Assembly: GCF_010183535.1 (NCBI RefSeq)
Contig: NC_071332.1
Location: 19,282,001 to 19,346,000, forward strand
DNA from: Caenorhabditis remanei
Lineage: Eukaryota; Nematoda; Chromadorea; Rhabditida; Rhabditidae
Length of the DNA: 64,000 nt
Direction: 5' to 3'
Below the pieces are notes generated by a model, which saw nothing but the letters and a program-made list of their open reading frames with translations, was not told the origin of the DNA and did no database searches. The translations under genes were made by a program, and so were the position numbers. This document shows, one piece after another, positions 42,034-53,445 of the stretch (position 1 is its first letter; each line of letters begins with the position of its first letter).

Positions 42034-43296
42034 CACTGCCCGACATAAATATAGAGCCACTTGTGATTATCGACTATCTCACAAAAATGATGATACTTCA
42101 GTAAGTTTTCAGAATGGCAAAAATATACACTTATTAGCTGAAAAATGTTGCATGCAAAACATTTTAACTCTGCCTCTTTGTTTTTGGAAAAATCGAAAAA
42201 ATGTGAAAAATGGCTTCAATCTATCCGACATAAGTATAGAGCCACTCACAAAAAGTGTAAAAAATGAGAAAATCGCAAGCTAAAAACATTGAATTCGAAA
42301 TCTTCGTCAATAGTTGAGTTGTTTAGAGATATTTCTCCAACATTTTCAGTTGAAAATTTATGAGAAAAATGAGAATTTCTGCAAATTTTCAAGCCTCTCC
42401 ATTTTCCGTTTGTTTTGTCCAAATAAGTTCTATCTAGCATCTGATTTTTGTCTATATTAAGTGTGTTACTCATGAATTAAGGTTTAATATAGTTTTTGTG
42501 AACATTTGAATCCTTTTGGACAACTTCGGTTGTCTCAAATCAGAAAAGTCGGAAATTTTTTGTAATTTTGCATGCATTTACATCGAAATTTCTGGTATTT
42601 TCCATTTAAACTAAATTTTTCTGTTTGTCAGACACCGAACTGGTCTTGTTGTATTGTTTATTAACATTTTTCCTGAATTAGCTCTACTGTAAATCTGCAA
42701 AAAAAGTAGAAAAATTTAGTTTAAATGGAAAATACCAGAAATTTCGATGTAAATGCATGCAAAATTACAAAAAATTTCCGACTTTTCTGATTTGAGACAA
42801 CCGAAGTTGTCCAAAAGGATTCAAATGTTCACAAAAACTATATTAAACCTTAATTCATGAGTAACACACTTAATATAGACAAAAATCAGATGCTAGATAG
42901 AACTTATTTGGACAAAACAAACGGAAAATGGAGAGGCTTGAAAATTTGCAGAAATTCTCATTTTTCTCAAAAATTTTCAACTGAAAATGTTGGAGAAATA
43001 TCTCTAAACAACTCAACTATTGACGAAGATTTCGAATTCAATGTTTTTAGCTTGCGATTTTCTCATTTTTTACACTTTTTGTGAGTGGCTCTATACTTAT
43101 GTCGGATAGATTGAAGCCATTTTTCACATTTTTTCGATTTTTCCAAAAACAAAGAGGCAGAGTTAAAATGTTTTGCATGCAACATTTTTCAGCTAATAAG
43201 TGTATATTTTTGCCATTCTGAAAACTTACTGAAGTATCATCATTTTTGTGAGATAGTCGATATTCACAAGTGGCTCTATATTTATGTCGGGCAGTG
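42034..43296. mobile_element. Palindromic Tc1/mariner-like non-autonomous element (1,263 bp)
   Basis: Two near-identical inverted arms of 589 bp (42034-42622 and 42708-43296) surround an 85-bp loop. The tips begin CACTGCCCGACATAAATATA and are flanked by TA on both sides (42032-42033 and 43297-43298), as for Tc1/mariner insertions. Each arm carries a second, internal copy of the tip motif (CCGACATAAGTATAGAGCCA) in the same orientation, 185 bp inside the first: 42040 and 42225 on the left, 43084-43105 and 43270-43290 on the right. This is the IR/DR layout of some Tc1-like transposons. No transposase is encoded; the twin 75-codon frames are just the two arms. Confidence 0.85.
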
Positions 43297-43369
43297 TATG
43301 TGTAAAACCCGCTTCATAACTGATACATTTTAAAACCATAGCATTTTAGAATTTTTCTTTTTTTGGAAA

Positions 43370-43602
43370 TCCGCTTGAATCAGTGACGATCTTCTCGGCC
43401 GGCATATTTATCTTCCCAGAACCTACATGGAGGGTGCGTGAAGCAACCTTTCCCAGGGTGTAGTCCCTTATGTCGATCTCCCCGGAGGGTCTCTTAGCCG
43501 CGTCACGGCAGTTCGAAGCGGTCTATCCTCTTATAGTGTCACTATTGATTCCTCGTTCCCCCCTCTCATGCATATCGCGATGACAACTTCATTTCCTATT
43601 AC
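43370..43602 (+). pseudogene. F-box locus 27: relic leader and first codons
   Basis: The spacer repeat related to 19980-20290 leads into ATGACAACTTCATTTCCTAT at 43580, which would read MTTSFPI. After about 20 bp the F-box sequence is replaced by AT-rich DNA with no gene behind it. Confidence 0.5.
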
Positions 43603-43813
43603 ACAAGATTCAAAATAATCTACTCAAACCAAGAAATATAATAATAAAATGAACACTAATAACTGCATGAAACGTAATCTTCAGATATTATCACGGCTAC
43701 TGTGAGGTTATTGCATACTGGTTTACTGTAATTAAACCTTTATTCAGAATTCGATTATTAGAAGATAATTAAAGAGTGAATGAAATACATAGTTAAGTGT
43801 GATAGAGAATCAT

Positions 43814-44905
43814 GGCCAAACATCAAAATTAATCAATGTATCGGAAAAATGATTTCCAAATGTAATACTGCCATTTTTCCATCTATTCTTCTCACTTTGA
43901 ACACTCCAGTGAATGTTGTTAACTGAGTGTAACTGCCATTTTTCCATCTATTCTTCTCACTTTGAACACTCCAGTGAATGTTGTTAACTGAGTGAACGTG
44001 CTGGTTGATCGAAATTCTCTAGTCCGTTTTGCTGTGGACCGAGTAGCATCTAGTCCATTCAGAAGAACGTCTTCATTGATGTCCTCAAGTGACTTAACTG
44101 ATAGATGCTTCAAGCTACGATTAGATGTTTTGTTTAACCAACAAGAAAAGAATCGATTGAGGTCTCTCAGACTCATTGGGACGTCGCTTAATTCGAGTTT
44201 GACTGCGTTCGAGGCTAAAAGATCATCAATGTTGAAGTTAACACTCGATAAATCATCGTAGTGGATACACAAACAGTCAATGTTGCCCATCCAGACTCTC
44301 TGGAATTCTCTTCGATTCGAAAAGAAAAATTTAGAAAAAGTGATCGATGAAGTGACTGGCAAGAGAATTTGCAGTGCTTTTGAAGCAAAAGCTTTTGTAC
44401 AGTTGTGCGAGATGTGGAGGTTAGAGATTTGGGGAACTACATTAAAAACTGAGAACAAATTGTAGTTCGGTGTCCCATTGAGTATCACTTCTCTCAGAGA
44501 TGAACACTTAGTAACATCGAACACTCGTTCAATGCATTGTTTTGTCGATAATCCGACGTTTTCCCATTGAATTTTTTTGTACGGATAAAACACTTCAACA
44601 GTCTTCGAGTTGTCTGGGTTGAAATACAGTGCAAAGAATGACCCATTTGTCAGAGCAATCCTCATACGTAGACAGTTATTCACTATTACCATATCGATGT
44701 AGCGGGAAGATATCTTTTTGCAAAGGATTTTTGAAAGATTGCAAGTTCTTTTAGAGAGAACTGAGAATGCGATTCTGAAAAAATAGACTTGAGTAGACAT
44801 AAAATAATATGAGGTATAAACTTACATCTCAATAACCTCCATTTGTGTGAAAACTGAAATAAGGGCAAGCCTTGGAAGACGTAAAAGAGGGAACGGAGTC
44901 GTCAT
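43814..44905 (-). pseudogene. F-box locus 28: group B gene broken by a tandem duplication
   Basis: Exons are 44905-44826 (MTTPFPLLRLPRLALISVF) and 44774 onward. The frame is intact through IAFSVLSKRTCNLSKIL, GLSTKQCIERVFDVTKC, ALQILLPVTSSITFSKFFF, MSLRDLNRFFSCWLNKTSN and LLNGLDATRS. In the first copy of the duplicated 65 bp the motif reads FKVRRIDGKMAV, and the frame then stops at 43919. Beyond the duplication the remaining end (INFDVWP at about 43816) is out of frame, with an extra one-base deletion in the AAITFG block. The N-terminal 90% could still be made. It is head to head with locus 29. Confidence 0.78.
43868..43997. repeat. 65-bp tandem duplication
   Basis: Units 43868-43932 and 43933-43997 are identical or nearly so (CTGCCATTTTTCCATC...). 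They lie in the C-terminal coding part of locus 28. Because 65 is not a multiple of three, the duplication shifts the frame. Confidence 0.85.
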
Positions 44906-44963
44906 TTTGGTAGGGGAGAGAGGTCACATATGGGATGAAGAATCAATGTCTGATGGTGCCGGT

Positions 44964-45000
44964 GGGGAGCAACGCACGACCGCGACGTGGGTGTAGTGTC
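44964..45000 (-). promoter_or_regulatory. GC element of locus 28
   Basis: One full GACCGCGACG repeat preceded by a shortened GCAACGC half, 59 bp before the ATG. A further degenerate copy lies at 45065-45105. Confidence 0.55.
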
Positions 45001-45138
45001 CGGGTGCAAATGAATGATGGTGAGAGGTTGATGAGGAATCGATAGGGGCACTGTAGGAGGATAGAGTGAACCGCGCGACCGCGACGTTAGTGACCGTTCG
45101 GAAGAAAACAATCTTCAGGGGTCTCTAGGCATGTTTGT

Positions 45139-45190
45139 CTTCCCAGCGGGCACTCCAGCCGCGTCGCGGGTATGCGTTGCGGTCTCCCCC
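45139..45190 (+). promoter_or_regulatory. GC element of locus 29
   Basis: CTTCCCAGCGGGCACTCC is followed by GCGTCGCGGGT and GCGTTGCGGTC, ending 54 bp before the ATG. The layout matches locus 23. Confidence 0.65.
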
Positions 45191-45434
45191 CGACACCACC
45201 AGACATTGTCTCATCTCATTTGTATCCTCTCTCCCCTACCGAAATGACGATTCCGTTTCCTCTCTTACGTCTTCCAAGACTTGCACTGATTCCTGCTTTT
45301 CAACACATGGAGCTTATTGAAGTGTAAGTTTATACCTGATACTGTTTTATATCTACTCAAGTTCATCTTTTCAGAATCGCATTCTCACTTCTCTCCAATA
45401 GAGCTAGAAACCTCATAAAAATGTTATCTATTAA

Positions 45435-46502
45435 GAGACACTTTCTCTAGTGATCAACCTTAGGCCAACAGCCCATGGAACACATCGGCCAAACGCGATT
45501 AGCCCATTCGGTTTTTTGATATTATGGGTCCCTATGATGACTTTATGAAAAAACCGTACAGCTTTTTAGGCTCCGCCCCCTTTGACATATAGAAAAAAAT
45601 CGGAGAAGTGAAAAAATGAATTTTTTCCCTTCAACTGATATCTGAAAAAAAAGTTCAGAAATGAGTTTTAAGCGTGTTTTTGAACATTTTTTGTGTTGAC
45701 AACTTTTGAAAAATCTTTTGGCATCAGTCAAAAAAAAAGATTTTTTGAAAAAAATTTCAGTTTTTTGCATGCCCCCAACAATTTTATTATTAGGTTAAAA
45801 AAGTTTTTTATTGCAGTTTGATTGTATTTAGACCGTCCGACTTTGTGCCAATTTTTATCCCGAAATTCCGCGACCTTTTTTTTATAAGCAAAAATGTGTG
45901 TTTTTTCGAGAAATTTTCACGTACCCCCCTCCATGGTGAAAAAAGTGAAAGTTTCAAAATTTTAAGAAACTTCGTATATAAGTTTATTTAACAGTAATTG
46001 AAATGTTCACAAAGTTTGGAAACCTATAAAACATTTCCACTGAAGTTATGAGACCTCAAATTTCAATGTCGCGTTTTCAAATGCTTTATGTGAAAAACAG
46101 ACTTTTTGCAAACTTTAATCTGTTTATTACCTTATTTATTGAATTATTTTCTGTTTTTTTATTGCTTTTTATGTTTTTTGAACCCAAAAAATACCAGTCA
46201 CGTGTTTCTCTGCTCGGTATTCCATATCAAACCGAGTTTCCTCTTGTTTTTCCACATTGGCCAGAATTAGAACCCTAACGTTAAAAAAATCAAGTTACTA
46301 TGTTATTCTAAAAAAAGAAATTGAACTTCTTGTTATGAATAACACATTTTTAATCCAAGAATTCAAACCACCTGCAATTTTTCTGACATGAATAGCGAAA
46401 ACAACTCGGAAACTGGCACGGATTTTGTCGAAAACATTTTAGAGAGCACGGTGAAAGAAGAGAAGTCATATCTTGCTGAGAGTATATAAGGAGAGTGTGG
46501 AG
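45435..46502 (+). repeat. Left terminal inverted repeat of the transposon
   Basis: It matches 50707-51767 in reverse complement. The outermost 40 bp are more diverged than the rest (only GAGACA and scattered bases match), and strong identity begins at CCCATGGAACACATCGGCC. Confidence 0.88.
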
Positions 46503-46632
46503 CCAACAAGAAAAAAAAATTAACATGTATCAGTTGGTTCTCCAGCTGTTTACAAGTAATAACTGAAACAAAGGACAATAGGAATGAATTACATTTTATT
46601 TCGAAAAAAAGTCAAGAAACAGGAAAATTATC

Positions 46633-49600
46633 TCATTGAAATATAGACTTTTCGTTCTCCTGGATGGCATAGAAAAATTCGTCCGATTCCGTCCAAAACG
46701 ACTCATCTTTCAAAAATCTGATCCAACCTGCATCATCATGCTCTTCTTCTAAAATATCATCTTCTTTGTTGGTTGATGCTTTGTGTCTTCGATGCCGATG
46801 CTTGGGTGGTGGAACTCTTCTTTTTTCTGCTTCTCTCGAAAAAAATCCGGCTATCTGTCTATAGTCTTTTCTTTCTTCAACAGTGAACATCAGAGTTCCA
46901 TCCGCTTTTCTTTGTGTCCGCATTCGTTTCTCAACTGTTCTTGGATCAAGTCGTTTCCCGGTCAGTCCTTCTTCGAAGCAATCCACCAGGAATTGCTTCA
47001 CATGAGGTTCAAACGCTTTCCTGGTTTGTTTTCGCGGCAACGCCCATCCCATTTTTGAGAAAGTTGTATTGGAAGTTTCCTTCAGTTCCTCCAATGCTTC
47101 ACCAACCATTGGGCATGTCCGTGTTTTTCCAACTTCTTCAATGTTGCGAGAATAAAAATTGAAAGCAGCATCGCGCAACGTTAATTTTACAGGAGACAAT
47201 TTGTGTTTTCCTCTGAGAACATGAGCTTCCAAGTTTCCCATTCTTAGAAAAGAAGCAGAACAACCAACTTCTGGGCACGAATACAATTTGCCAATGATAT
47301 CACTTGGAGTTTCTATATCAGAGTCTTCAATTTCAGGAGTAGTGTTGTCATCTTCAAAAATGCATTCAGAAGAGGAATTCACTTTGGTTTTGTTGGACCG
47401 AATAGGAGAGCATTTCGAGTGATACCAGAATTTTGTTTGGAGAGAAGACATAACATTGGTTCTTTCCGTGGCATTTGACTCTATTTTGGAGGGGGTGAAC
47501 CCAGCTTCCTCAAAATGATAGGTGCCGTTCATGGGATTCAGAGACTCCTTTTTCAACAACTGGCCACTTCCAATACTTCCATAACGACGACCTCGAATAC
47601 CATTCTTCTCGACAGTAAAGTGGTTCAAATTTGATATTCCAGGCCATTTTGAAGTCACATTACCATTGACAGTAACATAGCCATGATATATTGACATACC
47701 ATTCAATAGTCTTCCTTGTGTGAGAGCTGAGAAAAAATGCTCCGACGTCATTATGTTTCCATCCTTCGCAACGTAGTTTTCTGCTTTTCTTTTGACTCTA
47801 CTTGCATCTCTATCGCTCGAACTCTTTCCGTTCTGCGCCTCACTAAACGTGTACGTTGATATAGACACTCCCGACATTTCCATTAACCAATGCAACGAGT
47901 TGATTGTGGCTGCGCAGTGGTAAGCTCCTAAAATGACAAAAAGCTCAAGATGGATTTCTGATGTGATTGTTGCACATTGAAACAACATCCAGTAATAATA
48001 TCTTACCCGCGTTGTCCGATCTTATTGAAGCGCGGATTATTCCAACTTTTTTCAACTGTCGTAACACATGAAGAAGAGTCATAACGACTAACTTGCTATC
48101 CTGAAATAGAAAATTTAAAACAAGTAATCATTTCCTTTTCTTACCTGGGGCACCTCCTTACTGTAGATATGAACGAAACTGTGCTGAGTGTAAACATCAC
48201 CAATTCTGGCGGTTGTATGTGCCACATGATAGCTTATTCCTTTTTTCCCATAATAATCACTCTGCTTTTCTCTGTGCCAACGCGGAAGATATTTTTGAGC
48301 AAAATCCAGAGTAATCAGTGCCTCGTTGTCTTTCAGACTACTCAGAATATCTTCCCGTTCTTGGTTCGTATAAGCGGCTCGAAGGTAATGTTTTTTCAAT
48401 TCAAAAATGTCTTCAATGTACTTTTTGATCTGAACCATTTCACCTTTCCTTCTTTCCAATGACTCCGAATTTGTTAGTGATGCAGATGATGTAAGTTGAG
48501 TGGCAAGACTTTCGATTTCATTCAAAGTGTTGTTGACCTGTTCACATCTCTCACATTTGAGATCGTACTTGTGAGTATAGTTGCCAGTAGAGCAAGAGGA
48601 TGCCATTGATTTGTCCATTGGATCACTGAGAGCTAGAGTTGCGCAATGATCAGCAACTCGACTACATTTTTTGACATGTAGCCGGTAATCAGTACGCAAG
48701 TACTGTGCTGCCTCGAAAAGTCCAGTTTTCAATTGTTGTAAACTATCCTGATCAAAAAGCTTCTCTTCAATCCACTTGTCTAGAATTTCGTGTAAACCAT
48801 CAAAACCCTGAATTATAGAATCCATTGCATTAGCAACCTTGCAAATAATTAGAACCTCCATTCCATTGGCGGTGAAGTAGTCTACGCACGTAGTTGCTCT
48901 CCTGTCAGTTGCTACACACACGTCCAAAATTCGGAAAACAGAAGACCTACTGAGCATCAACTCAGTCTGATTGGTATTCTGCAAAAAAAATCGTTCAAAG
49001 TAACATATACTTCATTAAACCAACCTTTAACAGACTTTTATACATTTCATAGATTTCCGTCGAGCTTTGTTGTCTAATAGTGTTGGGTATCTCTTGTTTT
49101 GTTCCGTTTGTCATTTTCACTTTTTTGACCCCATACGGTAAACCAATCATGACTGTGGGACTGAAAAGAAAACATCTTCTGTGATTTGTTGGTTCAGTAG
49201 GTTGTTATGAAACCAACGAACCTTGTTATAAAATCCACGAAAAATTGAACTGCAATTCTATTGTATTTTTCGCGCACATCTTTAGATGCTGGTGAGTTGT
49301 TTTCTTTGTATTGGCGTGCATACAGTCTTGCCCGATGATACATATATCGACTTAATAATAATAAATTAGCTTCACTAGTCTAGATAGCCTTACTTTAGTG
49401 ACGGTATGTATTTTTCGACAGTGGAATATGGAACGACGTTTGCTACAATTGATAGAATAATTCGTTTGTTTCTGCGATCATGTGCAACATAGAACTGAGC
49501 TGCCACTTGCTTCATAATCAGGTCAAAGTTTTTCGAAGATCCTGTTGTCCACGACTCATCATCATATAGTTTGGTGAGTATTTTTTTCTTTAACAGTGCT

Positions 49601-50633
49601 GAATCTCCTCCCGATATGACATCAAGCATACCATCAATCATTTTACGAGCAGTGCAAACTTTTTTCTGTCTTGAAAGTTCTCCAAGCTCTTCAAATTTTT
49701 TGTTTGGGAAACAAATTCTGTCAATATTCAAAAAGTTTGCAAAAGATCGTAATGCATATTCTCCTTGTGTCCTCTGTTTTTTCGGAGAAGGTCCTACAAA
49801 ACTTGTATCACGAGAACATGTCTCGTCATCAGCATTCGCAAAGAAACCACTTTGAATACGAACTCTTTTTCCGGTCAGTTTTTGTCATGTTGATTTTCAA
49901 ATCAGCCACAAACTTCTTGTGTGTTTGACAAATAGCTGGAATCAAAATGAAATGTCATGGTTGAATAGTTTATCACTCACGTATTCCAGGATGCACTAAA
50001 TAGCCGAGGTGTTTGTTGATCACGTCAGATTCATCAATATTCAGAGTTTCTAAATTATAGGGTCCAGGCCTTGCATGAAGATGCTTGATTCCTATTTCAT
50101 CTGGCATTGAACAAGCTTTTTCTTTTTTACCCTGTTTTTGCAATCGGTATATGTGTGAATCACGAAAAGATAACGAATCGTCCCACTTTGTTAATAGTTC
50201 TTTGACGTGACGATCACAAATTGCAACGTTTCTCCAATGGTCAACAACTTTTGGATCAGTGAAATTGAGATCACATTCTCCTGTTCCTCGACAAAGAAGA
50301 AGAGCAACCGCATTGCTCTCTCCAGTTTTCGGATCGGTCGATAAATTCATAAGTTGTCCCATACTAGAGTATACTAATGTAGAGTGCATTTTAATACAAA
50401 ATAACCTACGTGAAAAGTTCATTTGAACATCTCGTGCTGACAGCAGATTTCTCAGGTCTCAATTCTGTCTCCCAGCTCATACGATGTGTAATAGAAAAAT
50501 AACATTTTTCATGTGGACAAGGTTGTGTATCCATAAAATCATCATCATCGATCTGAATTGAATAGTTGTATTTCTTATAAAACCAGATTAGTAACTTTTT
50601 CCTCTTTCGGCTCTCTGACCGGGGTTGGGGTAT
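46633..50633 (-). CDS. Multi-exon DDE-type transposase with C2H2 finger
   Basis: Likely exons (minus): 50633-50410, 50363-49981, 49935-49394, 49350-49222, 49160-49026, 48978-48145, 48100-48007, 47937-46633, all with GT-AG borders; the first coding exon is uncertain. The N-terminal part has Cys/His clusters (CPHEKC; LLCRGTGEC...CDRH). The candidate catalytic core is an Asp in ITLDFAQKYLP, an Asp in RSDNAGAYHC (formed across a splice junction), and an acidic residue about 32 positions later in FSEAQNGK. The last exon holds a C2H2 finger (CPEVGCSASF...HVLRGKH) and a basic GWALPRK...FFSREAEKRR segment. The frame appears to shift near 49875, so the copy may be inactive. Similar proteins are known to me from other animals as uncharacterised; the superfamily is not certain. 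Confidence 0.68.
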
Positions 50634-50706
50634 CTAAATGGAATAAGAAAAACGCAAGAATGAGAACTTTCATGTAGCTTTAGCTTCTTGAAATGAGTCT
50701 TCCTGA

Positions 50707-51767
50707 CTCCACACTCTCCTTATATACTCTCAGCAAGATATGACTTCTCTTCTTTCACCGTGCTCTCTAAAATGTTTTCGACAAAATCCGTGCCAGTTTC
50801 CGAGTTGTTTTCGCTATTCATGTCAGAAAAATTGCAGGTGGTTTGAATTCTTGGATTAAAAATGTGTTATTCATAACAAGAAGTTCAATTTCTTTTTTTA
50901 GAATAACATAGTAACTTGATTTTTTTAACGTTAGGGTTCTAATTCTGGCCAATGTGGAAAAACAAGAGGAAACTCGGTTTGATATGGAATACCGAGCAGA
51001 GAAACACGTGACTGGTATTTTTTGGGTTCAAAAAAACATAAAAAGCAATAAAAAAACAGAAAATAATTCAATAAATAAGGTAATAAACAGATTAAAGTTT
51101 GCAAAAAGTCTGTTTTTCACATAAAGCATTTGAAAACGCGACATTGAAATTTGAGGTCTCATAACTTCAGTGGAAATGTTTTATAGGTTTCCAAACTTTG
51201 TGAACATTTCAATTACTGTTAAATAAACTTATATACGAAGTTTCTTAAAATTTTGAAACTTTCACTTTTTTCACCATGGAGGGGGGTACGTGAAAATTTC
51301 TCGAAAAAACACACATTTTTGCTTATAAAAAAAAAAGGTCGCGGAATTTCGGGATAAAAATTGGCACAAAGTCGGACGGTCTAAATACAATCAAACTGCA
51401 ATAAAAAACTTTTTTAACCTAATAATAAAATTGTTGGGGGCATGCAAAAAACTGAAATTTTTTTCAAAAAATCTTTTTTTTTGACTGATGCCAAAAGATT
51501 TTTCAAAAGTTGTCAACACAAAAAATGTTCAAAAACACGCTTAAAACTCATTTCTGAACTTTTTTTTCAGATATCAGTTGAAGGGAAAAAATCCATTTTT
51601 TCACTTCTCCGATTTTTTTCTATATGTCAAAGGGGGCGGAGCCTAAAAAGCTGTACGGTTTTTTCATAAAGTCATCATAGGGACCCATAATATCAAAAAA
51701 CCAAATGGGCTAATCGCGTTTGGCCGATGTGTTCCATGGGTAGTTCGAGAAATACTGACATTGTCTC
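50707..51767 (-). repeat. Right terminal inverted repeat of the transposon
   Basis: Mirror image of 45435-46502. Differences are few, for example a T-run altered near 51590, which implies that the copy is recent or that the arms have been homogenised. Confidence 0.88.
50718..50730 (-). promoter_or_regulatory. TATA box in the right inverted repeat
   Basis: On the minus strand the sequence AGAGTATATAAGG lies at the inner end of the inverted repeat, about 85 bp before the first recognisable transposase exon. The mirror copy in the left repeat (46478-46492) has no gene to drive. Confidence 0.6.
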
Positions 51768-52552
51768 TTAATACATACGTTAGTTCCATCAACTTGTCAG
51801 TACATGTCGATTATCTTTCAATCAGAGCTTCTCAAAGAAATGATGAACCAGTAGAACTGAGGTTTAACACATCAACCGTTTCAAGCGATGGAACTCTAAA
51901 ATGGTTGGAGCGGGTTTTAGATGTGATAGATGCTGATTCGATTGAACAAGTGAATCTTTACGAATCTCAGCGACTAGACGATGTATGCGAAGCTCTTACT
52001 AGATTGAAAGAAGTCCGCACTTTATGCATCAGGAGTAACTGTCCCAATAGATTTGCAAAGAAAGCGTTAAAAATCCTGACTCCAGTCACGTCGGAAACTG
52101 TAATGTTCAAAATTCCATTCAAAAACCGAAAAGAATTGGAAATTTATATGATGAGCAGCACAAAATCCTTAACTATCTTCGCTGATCGTTTCTCAAAATT
52201 CAAGTACAGTATTCAAGCCTTTTTTGTGTCAAACTCACTCAGATTGAAATTAAAACAATGGTCGTTGATGGAACATAGTATCAACCAATTTCTTACAAAG
52301 TGGTTGCAAAATGAGCATAACTCTCCGCTCGAGCATTTGTCGATAGATAATGATGAGAATTTCTATATACCGCATGTATTGGAAGGATTGGACGCTGTTC
52401 CTTTTTTAGAAGAACGATTGTTCCACTACTCAGCACAGTTAGATATTCCTCCGAAAACGATTTATGGAGGATATGATATAAGAGGAATGAATGGAAAGAA
52501 AGTCACAATCAGATCCGGTTTCTATAGGATCGATTTCTACGTTTGGCCTTAA

Positions 52553-53445
52553 TTGTGTCTTCTTTATTGCTGATCCTTCGCATATTTCTCAATTGTCTTC
52601 ATGCAGTTTCTATAAAATAAATAATTTGTTTTTACCATATCTAACTGCTATTCCCAAGTTTCTATCGGATCTCATATCTTATGTAAAACCCTCTGAAAGC
52701 TTAGAATGTATTGGCAAACTAATGAAAATTCCGATGGGAGGTGGATGCAGAATTAATTAAGGTACTACAGGAGGATAAAGCGCACCGCACGACCGCCACG
52801 CGGCTGAATTGCGCTCTGGGAAGGCAAACATCTTCATGCAGACAATGCAGGGGAATGAGAGAGGGTGTACATGACTGAGAAACAAATGTCTGGTAGTATT
52901 GAGGAATGCACTTTCAGGGAGACAATGCGTACATTCTGGAGTCTCTGTAGACCTCGTGAAGCAACACACAAAAAATTGCTTCAGTTTGGATAAGTCTTTG
53001 TTGGCGAGTAACGACAAGGATGTGAACTTAAATTTGGGCAAACATGACCTAGAAATCCACAATGAAAAGTTCGGTCAGCTTTATTCACTTTGAAGTTTTT
53101 TATATCCAAAATTGAGTCAACAGTTAATAACTTGGAGTTCTAGAGTGCTCATTCGATCACACTGAAAATGTTGGGGCTTGTCTCGGTTGAGTGTCACAAG
53201 CTTGCTCATGAGGCAAAAACGCGCAAGTTACTTTGCTAACTTAAGTTCCTATGGTAGAACCAAAATCATTAATGAGTATGACACCAGCTGCTAGAATAGT
53301 AATCTTCAGATGTTCTCACGGCTACTGTGAGATTTTCCCTCATTTCATACTGACATACTGTGATTATAGCTTCATTCAGAACTTGTTAAAACATTGAAAA
53401 ATGATTAAACAGATGTAAAAACACATAGTTAAGTGTGATAGAGAA
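52553..53445. other. Spacer between loci 29 and 30
   Basis: 3' flank of locus 29, then an orphan minus-oriented GC element (52772-52828, with GCTCTGGGAAGGCAAAC) that has no first exon to its left, then leader repeats, then the group B 3' flank from 53295. No gene is seen. Confidence 0.55.

Larger units (their letters stand above)
45435..51767 (-). mobile_element. TTAA-flanked DNA transposon with 1.06-kb inverted repeats (6,333 bp)
   Basis: The element starts GAGACACTTTC and ends GACATTGTCTC, with TTAA on both sides (45431-45434 and 51768-51771). Inverted repeats run from 45435 to 46502 and from 50707 to 51767. They are almost identical except near the tips. One transposase gene lies inside on the minus strand. 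A TTAA duplication is typical of the piggyBac and Kolobok superfamilies. The encoded protein, with a C2H2 finger and a DDE core in separate exons, does not look like a standard piggyBac transposase, so a Kolobok-like or undescribed TTAA group is my inference. Confidence 0.85.
45244..52552 (+). pseudogene. F-box locus 29: group C gene split by a 6.3-kb transposon
   Basis: Exon 1 is 45244-45323 (MTIPFPLLRLPRLALIPAF). Exon 2 starts at 45375 (IAFSLLSNRARNLIKML) and runs to the TTAA at 45431-45434, where the transposon begins. The gene resumes after the second TTAA (51768-51771) with TYVSSINLSVHVDYLS. It stays open through LKWLERVLDVIDAD, RFAKKALKILTPVTSETVMF, LTKWLQNEHNSPLEHLS, LEGLDAVPF and IDFYVWP to the stop at 52552. 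Without the element and one TTAA, the spliced frame is continuous (306 codons plus stop). So the gene was probably functional until this insertion. Its sister is locus 23. Confidence 0.88.

Noticed and set aside
42246..43084. Twin 75-codon frames with almost the same peptide on opposite strands
   Set aside because: They are the two arms of the palindromic Tc1-like element. The identity follows from the DNA symmetry.
45543..51669. Small open frames inside the 1-kb inverted repeats
   Set aside because: Mirror copies in both repeats, Lys/Phe-rich because of T- and A-runs, no start context or splice partner.
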